Positions 54,901-62,830 of a stretch of 64,000 bases of DNA are shown piece after piece. The number at the start of each line of letters is the position of its first letter. Within the stretch, counting starts at the first letter, position 1. Made by a program: the position numbers and the translations under genes. Source of the DNA: Taeniopygia guttata (taxonomy: Eukaryota; Chordata; Aves; Passeriformes; Estrildidae); contig NC_133043.1 of the NCBI RefSeq assembly GCF_048771995.1, positions 11,151,001 through 11,215,000 of the forward strand, read 5' to 3'. Under the pieces are notes generated by a model. That model searched no databases and was not told the origin of the DNA. It saw only the letters and a program-made list of their open reading frames with translations.

Positions 54901-57415
54901 AGACAGGCATACGGCGTCCTTTTGCAGCCAACAGGGATTTGCGTCCCCAGAATGCATGCAAGATAAGTTGAGGGTTACGACCCACAGAGGGGATGGAAGT
55001 GGGGTGGTGGGTTGGGACTTTCTAGAAGGGGTTTTTGAGTCTGTTTTAGAGATGGGGATGTCCAAGAAGCGTCTCCTATAGTCCACCTAAAGGGAAAGTG
55101 TTTCTTTTGATCTCAGTGCTGAGGTGCACAGGGCAGAGCAGTTCCGGTGTGTGTCCTGTCACTTGTGTCTGGTGCACTCTGTGTTTGGGTCTCTTGTTCC
55201 TTGCAGGCATTCTTGTCAAAAGCTCTCTCTCTCCCTGTTATGTCCTGTTGTGTGTCACGGGTGTCTGCAGATATTTGTCCCGCAGCTGCTCTGCCCTGCT
55301 GCGTAGCCTGTAATAGCACAAGTCCTGGGGCCTTGAAATTTGTAATGCAGGGTGTAGCTGGGCTCCAGAATGTATTAAGAGATTGACATAACATGTCTGG
55401 TGCCGTTGAATTGTCTTGCAGCTATTTGACACTAATTCTAACAACCTTTCTGTTGCAGACAGTTGAAATCTGTGGCAGAGGGCCCCAGTCCTGGGTGACG
55501 GTGTTGCCATGAGCAGGTCAGTCATTGTTTGCATTTGCAGGGGAAGTTTAAATGGTGGCTATGTTACAGCAGTGTTCTTTGCCTTTATTTCTAGGAGGTC
55601 CAGGCAGATAGCAGCAGTGAAGGCCCAGTGTGCCAGGTGAGCAGTGGACAGGAGCAGCTGTTCTTGCTAAGGTTTCAGTTTTTGGTGCAGCTGTAAGCAT
55701 TCTTTATCATTCTTGTGCTTTAGGGAGTCAACTCGGAGTATGCATACCTCTGTCACCACCTGGCTGATGGACCAGGTTTCATGCACTTGTGATCTCGCTG
55801 GAAGTATTACAGGACCCTGTGATGGAGCCTTACAATTTTGCATTTCAAGGTCTCATCTGGGTAGTCCCGAGGAATGGCCGAGGAATTGCAGTGAGTCAGG
55901 GAGGTAGGGAGGAGGAGTGAGAGTCCACTCATGTTTCAGCAATACCATATTGCCTTGTCTCCACTTAACCTAGGTGTACCCTGCAATGACGGTGTCAGAA
56001 TCCAAGCTCGCCCAAAGTGTGCAGGCCCAGAACCCGGTCATTCTGAGGAGGATGGTGAGTAGGAGAATTATCAGGTTTTGTCTGATGTGCTGTTAAGACT
56101 GTGCACTGATGTTTGGTTTTCTCTTGGCAGACCAAGAGGTGACAGCTGGAACTTACCAGACCGGCAGACGGCCTTCTTCTGCACCCAGCAGGGATTTGCA
56201 ACCCCAGTTGCATGCCAGATGAGTTGAGAGTTATGCCCAAGGAGGGGAGGAAAGCGGGGTGCTGGGCTGGGACTTTCTAGAAGGGATTTTTGAGTCTGTT
56301 TTAGAGATGGGGATGTCCAAGAAGTGTCCCCTTAGGCCACCTAATGGGAAAGTGTCCCTTTTGATCACAGTGCTGAGGTGCGCAGGGCAGAGCAGTTCTG
56401 GTGTGTGTCCTGTCACTTGTCTCTGGTTTTCTCTGTGTTCTTTGGGTCTCTCGGTCCTTGCACACATTTTTCTCGTTGAAATCTCTCTCCCCCTGTCGTG
56501 TCCCCTTGTTTGTCTCCTCCTGGGTCCTGTGTCACAGGTGTCTGCACATATTTGTCCTGGCGCTGCTCTGCCCTGCTTCATAGCCTGGTGTAATTGCACC
56601 AGTCCCGTAGATTTGCGATTTGGCATGGGGCATGTCGTTGCGTTCTAAGTAGTATTCCCAGTGTCGCACCAGATGTTTTGACCTGTTAAGTTTTCCTGCA
56701 GCTGTTTGAATTTTCTCCCAACTTTCTTTCAGATGCAGATGGATTAACTCTGTGGCAGAGTGCCCCTTGTGGTCAGGGGGTTTCTGTGAGAAGGTCAGTC
56801 ATTGTTTGTGTTTGCAGGGGAAGCCTACATGGTCACTCTCTGTTACAGCATTTTTCTTTGTCTTTAGTTTTAGGAAGTCCAGGTGGCTAGGAGCAGTCAA
56901 GGCCCAGTGTGTCAGGTGAGCAGTGGACAGAAGCTGTTGTTCTGGCTCTTGTCTCAATTTCTGGTGCAAGTCTAAGCATCCACTCTGGGTTACTTTGTTT
57001 TATTGTAGGCAGTCCTTTTGCAAGATGTCTCTGGTCCGGATGTCTGAAGCCAGGTGGGTGCAAGCTTAAGGTCTGTGTGGGTGTACTTTTCGAGTCAGGG
57101 GGTGGTGTTTTCACAGTATCTCAGTGTGGGTTTGGTTTTTTTGCTTTGTTTTTTTGCAGATGCTGTCACTGCCCTAGGTGTGTGAAGGAACAGAGGCGAG
57201 CGGGTGAGTTGGCATTTAGGCATGGTCACTCATAGGTGACCGTTATGCAGCAGCATGTTAAGCGTGTACCTTTTCATTTTGCAGGTGTCCTCCAGGCAGC
57301 CTGTGGAGTCAAATCGAGTTTTCTGGTGAGCTGGGGCAGCGGTGTGTCGGAGTTCTGGGGATTCTTCCTTTGGTGGGCACTAATTGCATTTTCCGTTTTG
57401 TCTTAGGTACCCTGA
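51882..57415 (+). CDS. unrecognised multi-exon gene with tandemly repeated exon cassettes
   Basis: Not a family I recognise. After exon 2 come small exons with GT/AG borders and compatible phases. Repeated exons: A (52,943-53,006; 54,196-54,259; 56,733-56,793), B (53,081-53,122; 54,334-54,375; 55,595-55,636; 56,874-56,915), C (53,210-53,377; 54,463-54,629; 55,724-55,890) and D (53,448-53,528; 54,713-54,793; 55,974-56,054). Unique 3' exons are 57,009-57,053, 57,160-57,203, 57,285-57,325 and 57,407 onward, where GTA CCC TGA ends the frame. The shortest chain (exon 2, A4, B4, unique exons) gives about 88 residues and is open throughout. Adding copy 2 A-B-C-D stays in frame. Exon C is cysteine-rich (SGSITGPCDGA, FCISRSH); the end has CCHCPRC. 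No signal peptide or membrane segment is seen. Expression is unproven; it could be a decaying duplicate or a long non-coding RNA. Confidence 0.45.
52274..53608 (+). repeat. cassette copy 1 of the ~1.26-kb tandem array
   Basis: The first unit starts raggedly: 52,274-52,440 only partly resembles the unit start in later copies, but the anchor GGGATTTGCAT at 52,414 is shared. Exons A1 52,943-53,006, B1 53,081-53,122, C1 53,210-53,377 and D1 53,448-53,528 follow. C1 is 168 nt against 167 in copies 2 and 3; the extra base changes its phase, so C1 joined to B1 meets a stop. From about 52,570 to 53,200 it is nearly identical to copy 2, pointing to recent duplication or gene conversion. Confidence 0.85.
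53609..54873 (+). repeat. cassette copy 2 of the ~1.26-kb tandem array
   Basis: Anchor GGGATTTGCAT at 53,669, 1,255 bp after that of copy 1. A2 54,196-54,259, B2 54,334-54,375, C2 54,463-54,629 and D2 54,713-54,793 all have usable borders and one continuous phase, so this is the best-kept full cassette, adding about 118 residues. The unit opens with a further exon-like block E (acceptor TTGGCAG before 53,609, frame QEVTAGTYQTG..., stop at 53,683-53,685). Confidence 0.85.
54874..56130 (+). repeat. cassette copy 3 of the ~1.26-kb tandem array
   Basis: Anchor GGGATTTGC at 54,934, 1,265 bp after copy 2. Block E is at 54,874 (stop 54,969-54,971). The position matching exon A is damaged: the CTTTCAG acceptor of the other copies reads CTTTCTG at about 55,445-55,451, and no open phase crosses the exon. 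B3 55,595-55,636, C3 55,724-55,890 and D3 55,974-56,054 are intact. C3 shows the cysteine set best, with TCDLAG, TGPCDGA, QFCIS and RNCS. Confidence 0.85.
56131..57000 (+). repeat. partial cassette copy 4 joined to unique 3' exons
   Basis: Block E at 56,131 (stop 56,220-56,222), anchor GGGATTTGCA at 56,191 (1,257 bp after copy 3). A4 56,733-56,793 (ADGLTLWQSAPCGQG) and B4 56,874-56,915 (RWLGAVKAQCV) are intact, but resemblance ends at about 56,960, where exon C should come. Instead four new exons follow, so the array merges into a different 3' end. Confidence 0.8.
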
Positions 57416-57915
57416 GGAGGTGCGTAGCTGAAGTTTGGAACTGGCAGCACTGAAGCGGATGTAGAGAACATCTCACTGTCCACATCCAACTGACATTGAA
57501 TTATGTCTGGTTGTCTTGCAAAAGCTAAGTGCTGGGACCAGTTGGTGGGAGATGGGGGAAAAACCTTTACTATCACAGGACGCAATTTGATATTAACTTA
57601 GAGGAGAGGCCCATAGTGGAACGGGCCCCTCGGGGGCAAAGGGAGAGGGTTTCTCCTCAGCCTCACCAGAGTCTTTGCCAGCCAGGGCAGTTCCGATCCG
57701 TCTCCGCATTCCCGTGAGGTTCGCATCAGCGGTCTTCTACGACTCTGGATGTCATCATGGATATTTTCACTCGAGGAGCCTGCCTGCATGTCTGGAGCTA
57801 TAGCCATGGTCGCCCCGTAGTCATTGCTTCTTTCTCTGGACTTACTGATCTTCTTAGGCTTCCTCTTAAGTGCTTTGGCACTAACATCTTGAGAGGAGTT
57901 ACCTTTCATCATCAT
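57403..57915 (-). other. unidentified minus-strand open frames, possibly a viral-element relic
   Basis: Two open stretches (57,598-57,915 and 57,403-57,585) lie antisense to the 3' end of the cassette gene. The first is strongly basic (KALKRKPKKISKSRERS), the second proline-rich. The composition is somewhat like the leader of a betaretrovirus-type envelope, but I cannot confirm this; a broken fossil or chance are both possible. No partner region (gag, pol) is seen. Confidence 0.2.
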
Positions 57916-58370
57916 GTGGTATTGCCCTAGTTCTTTCTGTCCTTTGGCATCATCAGCCCATGGCTCATCTTGGGCTAGGAATCTTGGGGTCCATAAGGTG
58001 GAACTGCCAGGCAGTTTCCACTTGTGTCAGTGTCATGGTGTCTGTGTCCGGTGTCATGTTTTCTGTGTCCACTGATTTCTGTGTCGTCGGCCTTTGTTAC
58101 ATCTCCATGCTTTAGCAGCATCATTCTGTGCTGTATTTGCTGTATTTTACTCGTGTACCTTCTTGGATATCACTTATTCTGGCATCTTTACATATTTACT
58201 TTTTGGGACAGGAAGATGTACACAAAATGTTCTCATCCATCTTTCTTCTCACCTTTGGTAGCGCCTTCTCTTCCCGTGCCATTCTCTTGGACTTCTATAT
58301 GGAGCATATTAGACGCTCATCACGTGGCCGCTGTAATTCTGTAGCTTCCGCCTCCTCAAAGGGTATAGGG
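57916..58370. other. no gene recognised; TGTGTC-rich stretch
   Basis: Around 58,020-58,090 the words TGTCAGTGTC, TGTCTGTGTCC and CTGTGTC recur, giving weak internal repetition. Plus-strand open frames at 58,024-58,344 and 58,128-58,631 run through low-complexity sequence and have no family features. Confidence 0.45.
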
Positions 58371-58379
58371 TTAAGAATT

Positions 58380-58640
58380 AATCTTCTGGAGAGTTATGTC
58401 AGCTCCTCACTTATATTGTATCTCTGTTGGCTTATATTATATGTGCTTATGTTGTGCCTACCTATGTTGGCTTATAATGTATGTATAAGCCAATATACTT
58501 ACATTGGATGTACTTATGTTGTATGTACCTCTGTCAGTTTATATTGTAAGTACCTATACTGTATGTACCTATGTTGGCTTATATTATGTGCACTCATATT
58601 GTATGTACCTACCTTGCCTTATGTTGTATGAGCCTCTGTT
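58380..58640. repeat. TATG/TACC-rich minisatellite
   Basis: The words TTATATTGTATGTACCT, TATGTTGGCTTATA and TGTACCTATGTTG recur about every 20-45 bp with variation. Part is inverted (TATAAGCCAATATACTTAC near 58,481-58,500), so it can also fold. This is non-coding. Confidence 0.75.
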
Positions 58641-59640
58641 GTGCCAATTACGATCGGAGCTGCCCTGCCCCAGCATGTAGTGACGCCTAGGTAGAGCAGT
58701 TGTAAAACTCTGCAGTTCATCTGTCTTCTATGGGGTTTTGGGTACAACACTGATGGGCCCAGAGTGGGAATAGCTCCTAGCTGTCAGATAGTCAGTCGTT
58801 GACTGCCTCCCATTGTCTTGTAGGTCGCCGGGTCCCTACAGAATTTCCTGGAATCTACCATTTGATGTTGAGGAGCGGCAGTCAGAAGATGTGTCAAAGC
58901 ATATTCTTCAGCGTAGTGTTTCACATAAGGGTGGCATTCAGCATGTCAGCAGAAGCATGTGTGAGTGTGATTGTCTGTGTCTGTCTGTGAGAAGTTTGTG
59001 TGTGCTCCTGTCTGCAGGTCTGAGCGTATGCTGACCGGTTTTAACCCTGTGTGTATGGCCTTTGCCTTTCAGGTTTTTCAACTCATTTTTGAATTTAGAA
59101 TAAAAAATCCCCAGCTGGGGTTTTTATCCCCCCCACCCCCTGGGCTGGGTTGTTTCCTCTGTCCTGGCCGGTCTGTGAGGCGACGGTCATCACTAAGGTT
59201 TTGCCACAGACCATCCCCAGACCAGGGTTTTTGTCAAGGAGGATTTTATGGAGCCTCCGGGGAGCCACGTTCCTGAGGAATAATGATTTCTGGGGTGTAA
59301 TGGAGCAGTTGAGATGAGAGCGATAGTGAGTTTGTCTGTAACGTGAAGGAGGTGCTCATGGTGGATGAGTGTTGTTTTGTGTGTGTAATCTTTGTTTTGT
59401 GTTTCCTCTCACAATAAAACAAAATGTAATTAAAATAGAAAAAAGGATCATATTGTGTTGATATGTGTTTGGTTTCTATTGCCCTGTGCTGTTCTGTATT
59501 TGCATTTGCTGCTGCTCTGTATCTATGCATGTCTATGGATTGTATCTGTACTTGCATTTGTATCTGTTGTTTCCATGTGTTTTGCTGAAGTGTAAATAAA
59601 AAAATTCATTCAGTAAAGTTGAATCAACCCTAGTAATGAT
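58641..59640 (+). other. possible downstream exons and poly(A) signals, unassigned
   Basis: At 58,660-58,720 the sequence GAGCTGCCCTGCCCCAGCAT resembles a part of the 1.26-kb unit (GAGCTGCTCTGCCCTGCTGCA), suggesting a decayed further piece of the array. At 58,824 an exon-like stretch follows TGTCTTGTAG. AATAAA occurs at 59,413-59,418 and 59,595-59,600 on the plus strand; since no AATAAA was found just after the stop at 57,415, one of these may end the cassette-gene transcript. All of this is tentative. Confidence 0.3.
59595..59600 (+). terminator. candidate poly(A) signal AATAAA
   Basis: AATAAA followed by an A run and TTCATTCAGTAAAG. It is one of two plus-strand hexamers downstream of the cassette gene (the other at 59,413-59,418). 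Assignment to that transcript is an inference. Confidence 0.3.
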
Positions 59641-59689
59641 GCCCCTGCTCCCTCACCTTCCAGCTTTGGCTCCTGTCTTTCTTTGGTGT

Positions 59690-60115
59690 GGTTCAGTGAT
59701 TTTTTTTCACTGTATTTCTTCCTTTGCTTCTCATCTTACTTTTCTATTTCTGACTTCATTTCTGTGTGTCCCTAACTCAGTGTTTCTATTTCTAACTCTC
59801 TCTGCTTCTCTATTTCCCACTATTTCTTTTTTTTTTCTTTCTTTCTCTGTTTTCAACTATTTATTTTTATCTCTATAGTTTATACTTTACTCTTTCTTTT
59901 TCTCTCTAGCTTTAACTCTTTTTTCCTCTTTTTTACTCTCACTTTCTTTTTCACTCTAACCCTGCTAATTTTTCACTCTTTTTGTTTTCACTGTTTGCCA
60001 CTGTTTTCATAGTTCTTTTTTTTCTGTCTCTCTTTTTCTCTCCAACTTTTTTTAACCCTTTGTTTCTCTCTATTTCTACCTTTATTTCTAACTCTGCTTT
60101 CCTTTCTAGCTTAAA
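59690..60115. repeat. pyrimidine-rich low-complexity tract
   Basis: About 420 bp of almost pure C/T on the plus strand with TTTCT, CTATTTC and TAACTC words, ending in an A run at 60,113-60,124. Such tracts are common near chromosome ends; no coding content. Confidence 0.8.
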
Positions 60116-60124
60116 AAAAAAAAA

Positions 60125-60245
60125 CAGCAGTAAAAACTTTCAGGCTCCCTGGGAGTAGAAAAAAAAAAAAAAAAAAGCCAAACCTTTAAATAATTATCTA
60201 AAGAAAATTATTTAATCTCTGGGAGCCTGAAATTTTCTACTGCTG
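60125..60245. repeat. long inverted repeat (25-bp arms)
   Basis: Left arm 60,125-60,149 begins CAGCAGTA and ends CAGGCTCCC; right arm 60,221-60,245 begins GGGAGCCTG and ends TACTGCTG. The arms match at 23 of 25 positions when one is reverse-complemented, around a 71-bp A/T-rich spacer with an 18-A run. It could be a small terminal-inverted-repeat element or a hairpin; I see no convincing target duplication. Confidence 0.8.
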
Positions 60246-60401
60246 CACTAGACATATAGTTTTTCTTCTTTTTCCTAATAGATATAGGGCCCCTAATTAG
60301 CGATCCAGCTGGCAGGTAGCAGTAGCAACACACAGCAACCAGTACTCCCATCAACCCCACCAGACGAATAATGATTACGACCAAGAGTTCATCATGTTGA
60401 A

Positions 60402-61000
60402 ACATAAATTTTAAGGGATTTAGAGATTTTAGAAGAGCTAAGATTTTAGTTAAAGACAAGCCTTACTAGAGTTAATTAAAATAAATGAGTAGGCCTTGAT
60501 AAAGTTAAGAGTGAGTTAGTTAACTAGTAATTGATTGCCTGTCAGCACAATGTTTAGTTAGCTGGGTTTATAATGAAGAATACAGAAACTGATAAAGTGC
60601 TTTCAGGAGCATAAGACAACTGAAGACAAGGAATGGGAGTTCTACCAAGAGTTCATTTGTCATACTTGCACTGAAACGGTAGAAAGGCCAGAACGAGGAA
60701 GACATCATTTACTTCCACATTTTGTGACTCATCCCCATGAAAGGGACCACCGACCCATTTCAGGGAACAAACCTCATGCTTAATAGCATTTGAAATGATT
60801 AGCATATGAAGCAAGGAATAGGATGTACCAAAATGAATAGGTATTTGTATTTTCGGTATTCAGTACTTGTATGGATAAAAGGGCTCTTTAATCACTTGGA
60901 AAGTGCGGTGTGTATTTGGGAACTATCCCACATGCTGCTGGGCATCGAATAAACATACACTGTCTAACTTCAAACTGTTAGAGAGTTTTTGTCTGTCACA
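60402..61000 (+). mobile_element. solo-LTR-like element, probably endogenous retrovirus (class II type)
   Basis: A roughly 600-bp AT-rich block with promoter and poly(A) features in LTR order: a TATA-like GATAAAAGG at 60,874-60,882, AATAAA at 60,949-60,954, then a short T/G-rich part ending CTGTCACA at 61,000. The same 6 bp, GTTGAA, lies at 60,396-60,401 and 61,001-61,006, the duplication length usual for class II elements. The left end does not read TG, so the exact border is uncertain. No primer-binding site or internal genes follow, so it looks solo and fossil. Age cannot be judged from one LTR. Confidence 0.5.
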
Positions 61001-61079
61001 GTTGAATATCGGTAGTAGATCAATATCCATATTTTTATTGTAATAAATCAACATCACAATGATAGAATTGCACAAACAG

Positions 61080-61440
61080 GCGCTCCACCTCCACAGCCGG
61101 CAGCGCGCCCACCCCTCGGTCTCGCAGCGCCACCTGCCGTTGCAATTCGCGCACTGCACCCACGCCTCCCTCTGGCCCGCCCCTGCGTCGCGTCACCGCG
61201 TGACGTCACCGCGTCGGTGCCCCGACCCCTCCCCTCGCACCGCCCCCAGCGCCTCAGAAAAGCCCCCAAGAATTAGCCGCCCCGACAGCCGCCTGTCCGA
61301 AATTCCGACACCAATCCCGCACTCCAAAAACAATCTCGCGAGACGTCCTCCGGTGCGGGTGCACCGGAACAGCACTACGGCACGCAGGGCGTGCGGAGGG
61401 CACACAAAAAACCGCCAAAAACCGCCAAAATCAACCCCGA
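61080..61440. promoter_or_regulatory. CpG-rich block with CRE-type sites
   Basis: An abrupt rise in G+C and CpG begins at about 61,080. A full cAMP-response element TGACGTCA lies at 61,201-61,208 within a set of CGTCACCGCG words, and ACCGCCAAAA is repeated near 61,410-61,430. It leads directly into the 36-bp array and probably forms one island with it. Open frames on both strands here are expected from base composition and are not called. Confidence 0.6.
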
Positions 61441-61820
61441 CCCGAAAGTCGCCATCTTTGCCCGATCACGTGATTTTTCTGGGCGCGGCCACGTTTGATC
61501 AGTCACGTGATGCAGAGGGCGCCGCCATTTAAAACCTCATATCATGACTAACTGGGCGCCGCCATATTTGTCCCATCACGTGGTGTAGTAGACGCCGCCA
61601 TATTTGTTCCCGCCACGTGATGCAATTTGCCGCCATCTTTGCAACGTCACGTGATGCCGTGGGCGCTGCCATCTTTACCCGGTGATGTACTACCCTGAGC
61701 GCCGCCATCTTTGCCCCTTACGTCATGTCGTGTGCGCCGCCATCTTTGCCCCGCCACGTCATGCCGCGGGCGCCGCCATCTTTGCCCCGCCACGTCATGC
61801 CGCGGGCGCCGCCATTTTCT
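61441..61820 (+). repeat. 36-bp tandem array of YY1-type and E-box/CRE-type sites
   Basis: The 13-mer GCCGCCATCTTTG or close variants starts at 61,521, 61,558, 61,594, 61,629, 61,665, 61,701, 61,736, 61,772 and 61,808, a spacing of 35-37 bp, with further copies at 61,450 (full core) and about 61,485 (decayed). Between them lie TCACGTGA (61,466; 61,503; 61,647), TCACGTGG (61,576), CCACGTGA (61,613) and, toward the right, ACGTCA forms (61,719; 61,754; 61,790). GCCGCCATNTT is the YY1 core; CACGTG is the USF/MITF/MAX E-box; ACGTCA is a CREB/ATF half-site. The right-hand units are nearly identical, so the array has expanded recently. Confidence 0.9.
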
Positions 61821-61885
61821 AGGGTAATTCTTATTTTTAAGTTTAATTTTCGAGGTATTATTATTATTATTAGATTTATTTGAGG

Positions 61886-61956
61886 TTAGGGTTAGGTTAG
61901 GATTAGGGTTAGGGTTTGCGTTTCGGTTAGGATTTAGGGTTCAGTTTAGGGTAAGG
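61886..61956 (+). repeat. degenerate interstitial telomeric repeats (TTAGGG)
   Basis: Exact TTAGGG occurs at 61,886, 61,903, 61,909, 61,934 and 61,946, mixed with TTAGG, GTTAGGA and GGGTAAGG variants. A (TTA)n run lies just before (61,856-61,872). The G-rich strand runs 5'->3' to the right, so the chromosome end would lie to the right if this is a true subtelomere. It is too short and too varied to be a live telomere. Confidence 0.85.
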
Positions 61957-62140
61957 CTTTGAGTCAGGGGCAGCTTGGGTCTGGGACACATCCTTCGACA
62001 TTCGGATTTTTTGCAGGCAGCTGCCACCTCAGGGTCACAGGCCCCTCAGCACGAACAGCGGCCCTTTTCCCCGGGTTTCTTATGTCAGTTTGCAGCAGGT
62101 GTTTGGCATTGCCTCAGCAAACAGAATTTTATTCTGCTGC
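61957..62140. other. subtelomeric unique-looking segment, no gene recognised
   Basis: A short segment of mixed composition between the TTAGGG repeats and the C-rich tract. Plus-strand open frames starting at 61,959 and 61,975 continue into C-rich low-complexity sequence and are not supported as genes. Confidence 0.5.
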
Positions 62141-62149
62141 AGCTTTTGT

Positions 62150-62340
62150 CTGTCAGATATGTGATGCCCCCTGCTACCCTCACCTTCTCCCTCACCCCTG
62201 TTCTTCTCTGTCCCTGTCTCCCCCCCCTCACCCCTATCTGTACTTCCAGCCCCCCCCATCCTACTCTCTCTTCGCCCTTCACCCCTCTCCATCCTGCCCC
62301 ATCCCTCACTCCCCCCACCACCCACCTGTGACTCCTAGCA
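62150..62340. repeat. C-rich pyrimidine tract
   Basis: Plus strand rich in CCCCTC, CCTCACCC and CCCCCC words. The strand bias flips to G-rich soon after 62,340. The minus strand of this tract has many G runs and could form G-quadruplexes. Confidence 0.75.
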
Positions 62341-62454
62341 GCACCACATGGGAGCCCAAACTTGTGGGGATAGTGCAGCCCTCACAGCAGGACAACACCA
62401 AAATAAAACAGGCAGGGATGACATCTGTGGGCTGCACCGTGTCACAAACAGACC

Positions 62455-62830
62455 TGGGGCTGAGGGCAGGGGGCTGGAGGGTGGCACAGAGGGTGGGGGC
62501 AGCTGAGAGGCAGAAGGTGTCTGTAGGAGTAAAAAGGGGGGCACAGAGATGCTGAGAGGCTGCGGTGGGGGGCTGGAGGGTGGCACAGAGGGTGGGGGCA
62601 GCTGAGAGGCACAGGGGGGCACAGAGATGCTGACAGACTGCGGTGGGGATCTGGAGGGTGACACAAGGAGGCTGAGGGGCAGAAGGGGTCTGTAGGAGTA
62701 AAAAGGGGGGCTCCAGGGTGGCACAGAGACACTGAGAGGTTGCAGTGGGGGAATGGAGGGTGACACAAGGAGGTTGAGAGGCAGGGGGTGCCTTGAGGAC
62801 AAAGTGGGGGGTACCTGAGGGTGACAGGTG
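62455..62830. repeat. ~100-bp G-rich minisatellite, about 4 units
   Basis: The word CTGGAGGGTGGCACAGAGGG appears at about 62,473 and again 100 bp later at about 62,573; related words (GGAGGGTGACACAAGGAGG) follow at about 62,652 and 62,754. Each unit also carries GCTGAGAGGCAG-type and GTCTGTAGGAGT-type words. Minus-strand proline/serine-rich open frames here are a by-product of the repeat. Confidence 0.8.

Noticed and set aside
60208-60459. Minus-strand open frame with a hydrophobic run, looking like a membrane segment
   Set aside because: It crosses the inverted repeat and the LTR-like border, and no gene context supports it.
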